This document shows positions 25,912 to 33,650 of a DNA stretch of 41,397 nt, piece after piece (position 1 is the stretch's first letter; every line of letters begins with the position of its first letter). The position numbers and the translations under genes were made by a program. The stretch is from Hellea sp. GTDB taxonomy: Bacteria; Pseudomonadota; Alphaproteobacteria; Caulobacterales; Maricaulaceae. The notes below the pieces were generated by a model, which was given only the letters and a program-made list of their open reading frames with translations, did no database searches and was not told the origin of the DNA. Where the stretch lies: NCBI GenBank assembly GCA_020628495.1, contig JAHDFA010000008.1, forward strand, positions 1 to 41,397, written 5' to 3'.

Positions 25912-28900
25912 TTAGAAATCGTAACGTGCACCGAAACGAATTTCGTAAGCAGACGCTTGGTTGATACCAAAGCGCTGACCTTGATTAAGCGTGTTAGGGA
26001 ATGCCGGACGCTCCAATACACCCCAGTCGCTATTGATGAGGTTCGTCAGGTTATCGATAACCATGAAGACTTCGGTACGGTCATCCGCGCGCAGACCCGG
26101 TAATTCCTGACTGATGCGAAGATCAATCTTTGTCCAGCTTGGAGACGTAAATTCATTCCGCTCAGTGCCAGGCAACAGAATGCTGTCGCCGCTATTTCCG
26201 AGGAATGGTGTGAAACGATACAAATCATTCGCAACGCCGTTCAATGTCCGCGAGAATGGTTGACCGGACTGGCTTTGGAAGAAGGCCGAAATATTCGTGT
26301 CATAATCTTTAATAATCCAGTCGCTTCTATTCGCCACAGACGCCGTGAAACGGTGTTTTGTGTTATAGTTTGATGTCGACAGGATTTGCTCTTGCGGGTT
26401 CAGGAACGCACGGTTGTTATAGTTCGAGAATGCGACAGAACTTGTCATAGGCTGAACATCTTGGGCATCAGAGTATGCATAACCTGCACGCATGGACCAA
26501 CCGCTATCCCAACGCTTTGACGCGCCGATTGAGGCCACAAAGGCGCTATTGGATTTGTCCGCATTTGTGAGCGTAAAGCTGTCAATCAAGTCACTGCTGA
26601 ATGTTGGGACAGTCAGGTTATATGTCGTTCCGTTTTCAGTGACTTCAACGTTGCGAGTGCCTGTTTCGACAAGATCGCCGCGCTGGATGATGGCTGTGTT
26701 TTGGCTATCTGACCAAAGCAGGTCGGCCTGGAACAACCATTGGCCACCAAAGAGGCTTTCACCCGTGTCAAAGTCAGGCGTGAAGGTCATACCCAAAGAG
26801 TATTTCCAATCAGATGGGATTTTGAAATCAGGATCGAGATAGTTAATCTCGAAGTTACGTCCAACACCGGTTCCAACACTGTCAAACAATTCTGTAGGAA
26901 TAGCGTAACCGGGACCGTTTGGAACGCCGTCTTCTGCAGCGGTATAGTCCAGTGCAAAAAGGTCAATTCCGGCACGATCACGAAGACGCGCACCCACCTG
27001 GGTGATGTTGTTGGAGGAGTAGTTGTTTGACAGCCAAACATTCGGGTTACCGCCGGAGTAACGACCTGCACCACCGCGAATTTGCAGCGTGTCAGTCGCA
27101 TCAAATGTGAAACCAAGACGCGGTTGGAATAAGCTTTCACCATCAAAGTTTTGCGCATTCGAGAAACCGTAATCGGCTGTGAAAGCCGGGTTTTCTGTTG
27201 GCGTGTCATCGGAGGTATACCAGTCATAGCGGGCACCCAGAATGACTGTCAGATTGTCAGTCATATTCCACTCGTCTTGCGCATATAACGTATTCAGTGC
27301 GTAACCCCAATTGGCGGCTGCGTCGTCAGGGTTTTGCGAGGGGGCGTTATTATATTCAATCTGACTGGCGATACCGTTGCGGAAATCATCGATAGAATTG
27401 AAACGGATTTCAGTCTCAGTGTGCTGAACGAACAGATTGAAGATATCCAACTCTGAATATTCACCACCAAATGTGAAGCTATGATCGCCCATTGTGTAGT
27501 TTGCACGGCCGAAGAGTTGCAGAACTGTGTAGTTCAGATCATTGGACTGACGTGAGTCGTCACCGCCGAGATAAACATCAACGTCGCCTCTGCCAGTCGG
27601 GCTTTCAGCCGTGACACGGAATTCACCAAAATCGTTTCCGCCAAGGGTTTCCTGACGGTTATCGACATCGATATAATTGGCACGAAGTTCTGTAGAGAAA
27701 TTATCCGTCCAGTCAGAGAATAATGAACCGGAGTAAGAGAAGAGCTCTGTGCCGCGCTCATATAAGTGATTGGAGAATTCGAGCTCATCCGTATCGCCAT
27801 CGGAGCGGATGATGTTGAAGCCGTCATTCCAATTGATTGTACCGGAGGCACGATGCGCGTCGCTGATGTTCCAATCCAGACGCACAAGGATTTTGTCGTC
27901 TTTGTTGCCGAAGCTGTCCGGAATAAAGCCGGGGTCATAGTCATAAACTTCTTGGGAAATTCGCGCAATTTCTTCGATTTGTGTTTGACTGATTTGGAAG
28001 TCACCGTCTCCAACAGTAATCGCAGTCTGCGGATATGTGTTCGCCCCGTCGAGACCTTCATAAGACGCGTAGAAGAACAGCTTGTCTTTAATGATTGGGC
28101 CGCCAATACCGACGCCGTAACGGAATTCGTCAAAGTCACCGAAATCGAAATCAACGTCTTTGACATTCTTGCCGCGCAGGGAGTCATTTGTGTAATCGAC
28201 AAATGCGCTGCCGCGGAATTCGTTTGTCCCGGATTTCGTGACAGAGTTGATGTTACAGGCTGTGAAACCGCCATATTTCACGTCAAATGGCGCGATTTCC
28301 ACAGAGACCTGTTCAAGGGAATCATATGGGAAAGGCTGACGCTCTGTTGGATAGCCATTGGAATTCAAACCAAAGCTGTCATTCAATGCAATCCCGTCCA
28401 GCGTGATAGAGTTAAAGCGGGAAGATTGGCCCACACACTGAACGGAGTTGATACCGCCGCGGCCTTCATCAACAAAGACGCGTGGGTCAATCCGGATAAC
28501 GTCGGCAATGTTCCGGTTAATAGCCGGTGCATCTTCAAGTGTTTCCAGACCAAAACTGGCATTTGGACCCAATGCCAAATTAGTCACGACCTGACGCTGT
28601 GCAACAACGATGATTTCGTCTGCGCCAACTGTTTCGCCTTCTAATTGGAAGCTAAGTTGTGTGTCGTCACTCAAGGAGAGTGCTACGCCTTCAACGGATT
28701 CGCCTTGGAAACCGGGGGCGCGGACTGTGATGCTGTAAACACCTGTGATGGGCAGGTTCCGGCCTGTGAATGCGCCGTTGCTGTCCGTGGATAATGTTCT
28801 CGCAAATCCTGTGGATGTATTGACGAGAGCAACAGAAGCATTCGCAATACCGTTACCATTGGAGTCGACAACTGTACCCACAATGGATGAGGACGTGACC

Positions 28901-28998
28901 TGTGCATGTGCGACGCCTGTTGTCGCGGCGAGTGTCAGAGCGATGGTGCTCGCTGACATAATGGCGCTTAGGCCGAAGGAGGCGAAAGTTTTGTTCAT
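25912..28998 (-). CDS. TonB-dependent receptor, Oar-type with carboxypeptidase-regulatory-like domain
   Basis: A ~1028-residue outer-membrane receptor. A signal peptide (cleavage after TTGVAHA) is followed by a carboxypeptidase-regulatory-like domain (SSSIVGTVVDSNGNGIANASVALV). The TonB plug follows, with DEIIVVAQR near its N-terminus and then the strand-rich barrel, ending in ...YEIRFGARYDF with a C-terminal phenylalanine as in barrel proteins. This layout is that of Oar-like receptors common in Hyphomonadaceae and Caulobacterales. I use ATG 28998; an upstream in-frame ATG at 29040 precedes the signal peptide with a polar run. It is divergent from uridine kinase and close to two nupC genes, so nucleoside uptake is a possible, unproven substrate. 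Confidence 0.88.
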   Translation of the reverse strand: MNKTFASFGLSAIMSASTIALTLAATTGVAHAQVTSSSIVGTVVDSNGNGIANASVALVNTSTGFARTLSTDSNGAFTGRNLPITGVYSITVRAPGFQGESVEGVALSLSDDTQLSFQLEGETVGADEIIVVAQRQVVTNLALGPNASFGLETLEDAPAINRNIADVIRIDPRVFVDEGRGGINSVQCVGQSSRFNSITLDGIALNDSFGLNSNGYPTERQPFPYDSLEQVSVEIAPFDVKYGGFTACNINSVTKSGTNEFRGSAFVDYTNDSLRGKNVKDVDFDFGDFDEFRYGVGIGGPIIKDKLFFYASYEGLDGANTYPQTAITVGDGDFQISQTQIEEIARISQEVYDYDPGFIPDSFGNKDDKILVRLDWNISDAHRASGTINWNDGFNIIRSDGDTDELEFSNHLYERGTELFSYSGSLFSDWTDNFSTELRANYIDVDNRQETLGGNDFGEFRVTAESPTGRGDVDVYLGGDDSRQSNDLNYTVLQLFGRANYTMGDHSFTFGGEYSELDIFNLFVQHTETEIRFNSIDDFRNGIASQIEYNNAPSQNPDDAAANWGYALNTLYAQDEWNMTDNLTVILGARYDWYTSDDTPTENPAFTADYGFSNAQNFDGESLFQPRLGFTFDATDTLQIRGGAGRYSGGNPNVWLSNNYSSNNITQVGARLRDRAGIDLFALDYTAAEDGVPNGPGYAIPTELFDSVGTGVGRNFEINYLDPDFKIPSDWKYSLGMTFTPDFDTGESLFGGQWLFQADLLWSDSQNTAIIQRGDLVETGTRNVEVTENGTTYNLTVPTFSSDLIDSFTLTNADKSNSAFVASIGASKRWDSGWSMRAGYAYSDAQDVQPMTSSVAFSNYNNRAFLNPQEQILSTSNYNTKHRFTASVANRSDWIIKDYDTNISAFFQSQSGQPFSRTLNGVANDLYRFTPFLGNSGDSILLPGTERNEFTSPSWTKIDLRISQELPGLRADDRTEVFMVIDNLTNLINSDWGVLERPAFPNTLNQGQRFGINQASAYEIRFGARYDF

Positions 28999-29256
28999 TT
29001 TGGTGGACCCATATTTGGTTCGAGAAAATTTGAGCGGCATATGCGCGAGTTATATGACAGGGTTATGACACGCAAATGTGACTCACCGTGATTATTAAAG
29101 TTACCCACATGTGCTCCAAACAGAGCAAAATCCTACGCAATCCCCCATAAATGTGGAGGTTTTATCATCGTTTTTGACCAAAACTCAGGAATTATCCCCA
29201 AATCTAAATTCGCAGAGTCTGTGTTTTTTTGCGCTCTGTTGCTTTAAAACCACACT

Positions 29257-29895
29257 ATGTTGACGCTCTCCCCCCTTCCCGATTCTCCGCGAATCCTTGC
29301 CATTGCAGGTGGGAGTTGTTCCGGGAAATCGACTCTGGCTGCTTATTTGCGCGATTATGTGGGGGCAGAAATCTGCCGCCTTGTCCGACAAGATGATTAT
29401 TATCACGACATACGCGAGCGCGGCGGCTCCCCCATGGTCAATTTCGATATTCCTGAGGCATTGGATTTCGATCTGCTGCGCGAAAATTTACTGGCATTTA
29501 AGAGAAACGAACCCGTCGCATTGCCGAATTATGATTTCACCACCCACCAACGCCGCACGCCGAGCGAGCCGCGCAATCCGCGTCCCTTGATTATCGTCGA
29601 AGGGATTTTGCTGCTGGCCCAAGCGGAATTGCGCGACGTGTTTGACCATAGTGTCTTTATGCGCTGCGCGCCCGAGCTGCGCCTGTCCCGCCGTCTGGAA
29701 CGCGATACAACGGAACGCGGCCGCTCCCGCGATGATGTTTTGCGCCAATTCCACGACCAGGTTGAACCGGCCCATCAATCTTTTGTCAGCCCGTCTCAAA
29801 TTCATGCCGATCTCGTCATCGACCAAACGCAATATATTTCAAATATGACCCGCGTTGTTGAATCCGTCGTGGCATTGGTGAATGCTGGCGCGTAA
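29257..29895 (+). CDS. udk: Uridine/cytidine kinase-like P-loop kinase
   Basis: A 212-residue cytoplasmic kinase of the uridine kinase/phosphoribulokinase fold. The P-loop is GGSCSGKST (18-26). Further parts are VRQDDYYHD, FDIPEALDFDLL, LPNYDFTTHQR and EGILLLA. These match uridine kinases that turn uridine and cytidine into UMP and CMP. Phosphoribulokinase-like alternatives are less likely because of the nucleoside-transport neighbours. The nupC copy at 29927 begins 32 bases after its stop, so the pair is an uptake-and-trapping operon. Confidence 0.85.
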   Translation: MLTLSPLPDSPRILAIAGGSCSGKSTLAAYLRDYVGAEICRLVRQDDYYHDIRERGGSPMVNFDIPEALDFDLLRENLLAFKRNEPVALPNYDFTTHQRRTPSEPRNPRPLIIVEGILLLAQAELRDVFDHSVFMRCAPELRLSRRLERDTTERGRSRDDVLRQFHDQVEPAHQSFVSPSQIHADLVIDQTQYISNMTRVVESVVALVNAGA

Positions 29896-29926
29896 GGATA
29901 ATCAACGCTAAATATAAAGACCGTCC

Positions 29927-31168
29927 ATGGAACACCGCGCATTTGGCCTGATTGGCATTATTCTTATCCTCTTCATTGCGTGGGCCGCGTCTGAAAATCG
30001 CAAAGCCATTCGACTGCGCACGGTCGGGGCCTGTTTCGCTCTGCAAGTCGCCATCGCGATTTTCGTGCTTTATATTCCGGCAGGCAAAACTGTGCTGGAA
30101 ATCGCGGCAAACAAAGTCTCGACCCTTCTCTCTTATGCGGATGCGGGCATCGGGTTTGTTTTCGGCAATTTGTCCGATTTGGAAGGGTTCTCTTTTCTGG
30201 TAAGAGTTCTGCCCATAATTATTTTCTTCGCCGCGTTAATGGAAGTTCTTTATCATCTTCGCATTATGCAAATTATAGTGCGCTTGGGCGGGTCTGCCAT
30301 TCGCTGGCTGACAGATACGCGTCCGGTGGAAAGTTTGAACGTCATTGCCAATATTTTCGTCGGGCAAACGGAAGCGCCCCTGTCCCTGAAACCCTATCTG
30401 CCCAGCATCGGAAAGCCTGAGCTATTCGCCATTATGGTCTCGGGTCTGGCCTCGGTCTCGGGCACGGTTTTGGGCGGATATATCGCTCTTGGGATTGAGC
30501 CAAAATATCTTCTCGCGGCCTGTTTCATGTCCGCACCGGCCGGATTATTGATGGCCAAAATGATTATGCCCGACTCGTCAACAGATACGAAGGAAGAGAA
30601 ATTACAAAACGCCAAAGCGGTCTACGCCATGGCGGAAACCGGACCGCGTCACCCCAGCATTTTTATGGCCGCCGCAGTCGGAGCTCAAAATGGGGTCAGC
30701 CTGGCCGTTGCCATCGGTGCCATGTTGATTGCCTTTATCTCCCTGATTGCGCTGGTCAACGGCTTGCTGGGCTGGACAGGCGGGTGGTTCGGTCAGGACG
30801 AGCTTTCGCTGCAAATGATTTTGGGCTGGATCTTCTCGCCCGTTATGTGGGCCGTCGGCGTGCCATGGTCCGAAGCTCAATTAGCGGGCGGCATTTTCGG
30901 TGAGAAATTGGTCGTGAATGAATTTATCGCCTTTGGGTCTCTGATAGAGGCGGAAAGCTCGCTTTCGCCAAAATCCGTCGTCGTTCTCTCTTTTGCTTTA
31001 TGCGGCTTTGCCAATATTGGTTCCATCGCCATTCTTCTGGGCGGGCTCGGTACGCTCATTCCTGACCGCATGCCCGACATTGCGCGCATGGGCGTTAAAG
31101 CCGTCTTCGCCGCCAGCCTCGCCAACCTCATGAGTGCGGCTTTGGCCGGGATATTGGTGGGGTTATAG
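29927..31168 (+). CDS. nupC: NupC-family concentrative nucleoside transporter (second copy)
   Basis: A 413-residue inner-membrane transporter, similar along its length to the one at 24494. Shared parts include the stretches around EAPLSLKPYLPSIGKPELF and NEFIAFGSL, and ALCGFANIGSIAILLGGLG. Membrane spans fill most of the chain. It is cotranscribed with the uridine kinase. Two NupC paralogues flanking one TonB-dependent receptor suggest either different nucleoside preferences or a recent duplication; the sequences differ enough that the duplication is not very recent. Confidence 0.9.
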   Translation: MEHRAFGLIGIILILFIAWAASENRKAIRLRTVGACFALQVAIAIFVLYIPAGKTVLEIAANKVSTLLSYADAGIGFVFGNLSDLEGFSFLVRVLPIIIFFAALMEVLYHLRIMQIIVRLGGSAIRWLTDTRPVESLNVIANIFVGQTEAPLSLKPYLPSIGKPELFAIMVSGLASVSGTVLGGYIALGIEPKYLLAACFMSAPAGLLMAKMIMPDSSTDTKEEKLQNAKAVYAMAETGPRHPSIFMAAAVGAQNGVSLAVAIGAMLIAFISLIALVNGLLGWTGGWFGQDELSLQMILGWIFSPVMWAVGVPWSEAQLAGGIFGEKLVVNEFIAFGSLIEAESSLSPKSVVVLSFALCGFANIGSIAILLGGLGTLIPDRMPDIARMGVKAVFAASLANLMSAALAGILVGL

Positions 31169-31325
31169 AAGACGTTATCTATTCAAACTTCGTCCCTGTT
31201 TTTCGACGGCTAAAGACAAATAAAATTTAATCACCTCAATCGGTTATAAAAAACTTCAGAAACTCCGTCCTCGTTTTCAGTTTTGAGGGGCATATTTAAG
31301 CTGTTCTTTCAGACATTGGACAGGT
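31169..31325. other. A+T-rich spacer after nupC, no gene seen
   Basis: This stretch precedes the candidate structured RNA. It is richer in A and T than its surroundings and has no credible open frame. I see no clear nupC terminator and no confident -35/-10 promoter for the RNA. Confidence 0.5.
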
Positions 31326-31779
31326 GAGCGCTTACTTGCTGGTCTGGAGGACGGTAGGGTTGAGCGGCTTGGTGTGAGAACCAAGCGTGTGCCGGACCTT
31401 TTGTGGCGAGAGACGACCGCTGGTTCTTAAACCGGGGCTGTTGTGACTGTCGGAAGATGGGGTTGGTTTGAGGTGGTAGGAAACGCCAAAGGCTGACAGG
31501 TTTGATCATCCTCACCAGATGATGCGGCCTCATGGCAAGTCTGACCGGAAGGGCTAACTGCGGGACCCCCGACCGTTGCATCAAAAACTGCCGCCGCAGG
31601 GCCTAGCAATTGGCGTAAGCCAAATGCGGGGATGGAATGGGCTTTCTGCCCAATCCATTTCGGTCAACGCGAGAAACACTTTTACTATTCGGTACTTCCG
31701 TCGTGGAGGCCGACCCTGCGGGCAGTCCTTTTGCCCAAAGAAGAGAACTTGGCAGACTCCTTGATGGGCTGTGAGCGCT
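31324..31779 (+). repeat. 9-base direct repeat flanking the structured region
   Basis: GTGAGCGCT occurs at 31324-31332 and again at 31771-31779, at the two ends of the structured stretch. Because AGCGCT is self-complementary, the copies can also pair as the closing stem. The repeat may be either a helix or the trace of an insertion. Confidence 0.5.
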
Positions 31780-31780
31780 C
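31326..31780 (+). ncRNA. Candidate large structured RNA, class unassigned (possibly HEARO/omega-RNA-like)
   Basis: No plausible protein is encoded here, but several helices pair on the plus strand. They are: a closing stem GAGCGCTT (31326-31333) with GAGCGCTC (31773-31780); 31341-31347 with 31392-31398 (one G-U) enclosing the hairpin GCTTGGT/ACCAAGC (31367-31386); ATCATC/GATGAT (31505-31523); TTGGC-GTAA-GCCAA (31610-31623), a GNRA tetraloop; an 11-base stem with one mismatch (31632-31642 with 31648-31658); and a long-range stem 31588-31603 with 31708-31725. The GNRA loop and the G-U pair favour plus-strand transcription. It lacks the universal RNase P and tmRNA motifs. The GGTTGAGCGGCTTG hairpin region recalls HEARO/omega RNAs, but that is memory, not a search. 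No IscB-like gene is present. Confidence 0.45.
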
Positions 31781-31865
31781 TCGCATGGGCTGATTTCATC
31801 CGTAACTTTTTATTAATGACGTCGACCCCGCGATTAAAAGGTCTTCATGTCCACGCCATTCAGCT

Positions 31866-31908
31866 TGCGTTAATTCACCGAGTCTGCGTTAGTTATAACA
31901 TTGCGCTA
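31866..31908. repeat. Three spaced TGCGYTA repeats upstream of the protease gene
   Basis: TGCGTTA at 31866-31872 and 31885-31891, and TGCGCTA at 31902-31908, spaced 19 and 17 bases, all on the same face by rough helical turns. They lie about 45-90 bases before the protease start and could be operator half-sites for an unknown regulator. Confidence 0.3.
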
Positions 31909-31953
31909 AGGAACGAGTGCAAACCCCTACATTGTTAACCCACGGAGCCCGCC

Positions 31954-33030
31954 TTGCGCCAAATCCTCGCCGCCTTCATTCCACTATTTGCTTTAACACT
32001 TGCTTTGCCCTCTCCTGCGGCGGCGCAATCCAAATCCGCCATCAGCTATGACGCTTCACGCAATGTCTTCACCATGGCACCAACCATTCAAAAGGTCACG
32101 CCGGGCGTTGTGTCAATTTCCACGATTGAAACCGAGGAAGCAGATGGCAGCACAATCGGCGGCATTGGGTCCGGCGTTATCATTGACGCAGAGGCAGGCC
32201 TGATTTTGACGAATGACCATGTGATTGAAGATGCGCAATCCATCACCGTTATCTTGTCCGACAAAAGACGTTATCGCGCCACCGTGCGCGGGCAGGACCC
32301 GGAAACAGATTTGGCCTTGTTGGAAATCCCCGGGACGAATTTAACGGCCCTGCCCGTCTCTGCATCGGATGATGTTCTGGTCGGGGATATCGTCATAGCT
32401 GTCGGCAATCCTTTCGGCCTGTCCCATAGCGTCAGCACGGGCATCGTCTCTGCGATTGGGCGAACGGATGATAATCCACTGGGATATTCCGATCTCATTC
32501 AAACGGACGCAGCAATTAACCCCGGTAATTCAGGCGGCGCGCTCGTCAATTCCGCCGGGGAATTAATCGGAATTAATTCCGCTTTGGTCTCAAAACAAAG
32601 CGGGGGCGGCGGCATCGGTTTTGCCATTCCCGCCCATACATTCCGTGCCATCGCCGCGCAATTGCAAGTCTATGGTGAGGTCACGCGCGGCTCTCTCGGG
32701 GTGATGATTTCTCCTGTCACGCAGGATGCTCAAGCCCGATTGGACCTGCCGCATCTCAACGGCGCCCATATTGTGGAAGTCACTCAAAACGGCGCAGGCT
32801 TTGCCGCAGGACTGCAAGTAGATGATGTTGTGACGGAATTTGCCGGGCGCGAAATCGGGAACAGCTCTGACTTGCGCTATGCCGTCGGGCTCGTGCGGCC
32901 CGATACGGTTTCACGGCTGACATATATTCGCGGCGGGGCAGTGTCTGAAATCGATGTGATTATCCGCGCCAAAGACTATGTGCAAACGGCGGAAATCCAA
33001 AACATATTGGAACCGGCTTCAATTAATTAG
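31954..33030 (+). CDS. Exported HtrA/Deg-type serine protease with one PDZ domain
   Basis: A 358-residue periplasmic protease of the S1C family. It has a signal peptide (about 1-25, ending PAAAQ), a trypsin-like domain (about 45-225) with the triad His89 (LTNDHV), Asp119 (ETDLALLEI) and Ser193 (INPGNSGGAL), and one C-terminal PDZ domain (about 240-335). One PDZ domain makes it DegS-like in size rather than DegP-like (two PDZ domains). The signal sequence looks cleavable. The start is TTG at 31954 with GGAG about seven bases upstream. The stop TAG shares bases with the cmk stop on the other strand. Confidence 0.9.
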   Translation: MRQILAAFIPLFALTLALPSPAAAQSKSAISYDASRNVFTMAPTIQKVTPGVVSISTIETEEADGSTIGGIGSGVIIDAEAGLILTNDHVIEDAQSITVILSDKRRYRATVRGQDPETDLALLEIPGTNLTALPVSASDDVLVGDIVIAVGNPFGLSHSVSTGIVSAIGRTDDNPLGYSDLIQTDAAINPGNSGGALVNSAGELIGINSALVSKQSGGGGIGFAIPAHTFRAIAAQLQVYGEVTRGSLGVMISPVTQDAQARLDLPHLNGAHIVEVTQNGAGFAAGLQVDDVVTEFAGREIGNSSDLRYAVGLVRPDTVSRLTYIRGGAVSEIDVIIRAKDYVQTAEIQNILEPASIN

Positions 33031-33650
33031 CGCGATAAAATAGCGTCACAAATCTCTATGGCGGCTTGCAAAACTTCGTCAATGCCAAGGCCTGTCGTAT
33101 CGAGCATATGCGCATCTTCCGCAGGCTTCAGGGGCGCAGTCGCCCGCGTGCTGTCGCGGGTATCGCGTTCGATGAGCTGCGACAGAACCTGCTCGACGCT
33201 CAAATTTTCACCATATCCCGTCAGTTCAGCATGACGGCGTTTTGCGCGCTCTGCCTGACTGGCTGTGACGTAAAGTTTCACATCCGCATCCGGGCAAATA
33301 ACGGTTCCGATATCCCGCCCGTCGAGCACGCCGCCCGATGCCGCGAAGTTGCGCTGGAAATCGAAAAGGGCCGCACGGACTTCGGGATGGACGGACACTC
33401 TGGAGGCTGCTGCCCCTATTGGACCGGATTTCAAAATGGGATCGGACAGAGCGTCAGCAGAAATCGCCTTCGCAGCGCGCGCCGCGTCACGGGCATTGTC
33501 AACATCGTCGCCGGCGTCCAGAACGCGCTTTGCCGCCGCGCGGTACAGTTTTCCCGTATCGAGATAGGGCAGTCCGTAATGCGCCGAGAGCCCTTTGCCC
33601 AGCGTGCCTTTACCGGAGGCAAATGTGCCGTCTATCGCAATAACCGTCAT
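33027..33650 (-). CDS. cmk: Cytidylate kinase
   Basis: A 207-residue CMP/dCMP kinase that makes CDP and dCDP in the cytoplasm. The P-loop is GTFASGKGT (residues 8-16), and LDTGKLYRA, GRDIGTVICPDADVKLYVTAS and RDTRDSTRATAPL follow the family order. Length is normal. It starts inside the last codons of aroA (four-base overlap, ATGA-type), so the order is aroA then cmk, a common proteobacterial operon that often continues with rpsA. rpsA is not here; instead the 3' end meets the protease gene tail-to-tail with a four-base overlap. Confidence 0.95.
   Translation of the reverse strand: MTVIAIDGTFASGKGTLGKGLSAHYGLPYLDTGKLYRAAAKRVLDAGDDVDNARDAARAAKAISADALSDPILKSGPIGAAASRVSVHPEVRAALFDFQRNFAASGGVLDGRDIGTVICPDADVKLYVTASQAERAKRRHAELTGYGENLSVEQVLSQLIERDTRDSTRATAPLKPAEDAHMLDTTGLGIDEVLQAAIEICDAILSR

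Noticed and set aside
27766-28644. A 292-codon open frame antisense to the TonB-dependent receptor
   Set aside because: It lies wholly inside a gene with clear signal peptide, plug and barrel. The antisense frame has no recognisable domain and no ribosome site.
31326-31780. RNase P RNA, tmRNA or SRP RNA
   Set aside because: The GAGGAAAGTCC element of RNase P, the tRNA-like TTCGA arms and tag frame of tmRNA, and the GGAAGCAGC loop of SRP were not found on either strand.
31309-31799. Several 60-90 codon frames within the structured stretch
   Set aside because: They overlap each other on both strands, have odd composition and no ribosome sites, whereas the pairing pattern is strong.
31910-31935. 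EcfG promoter before the protease gene
   Set aside because: GGAAC is present, but the only similar -10 word (TGTT) is 18 bases away and does not match CGTT.
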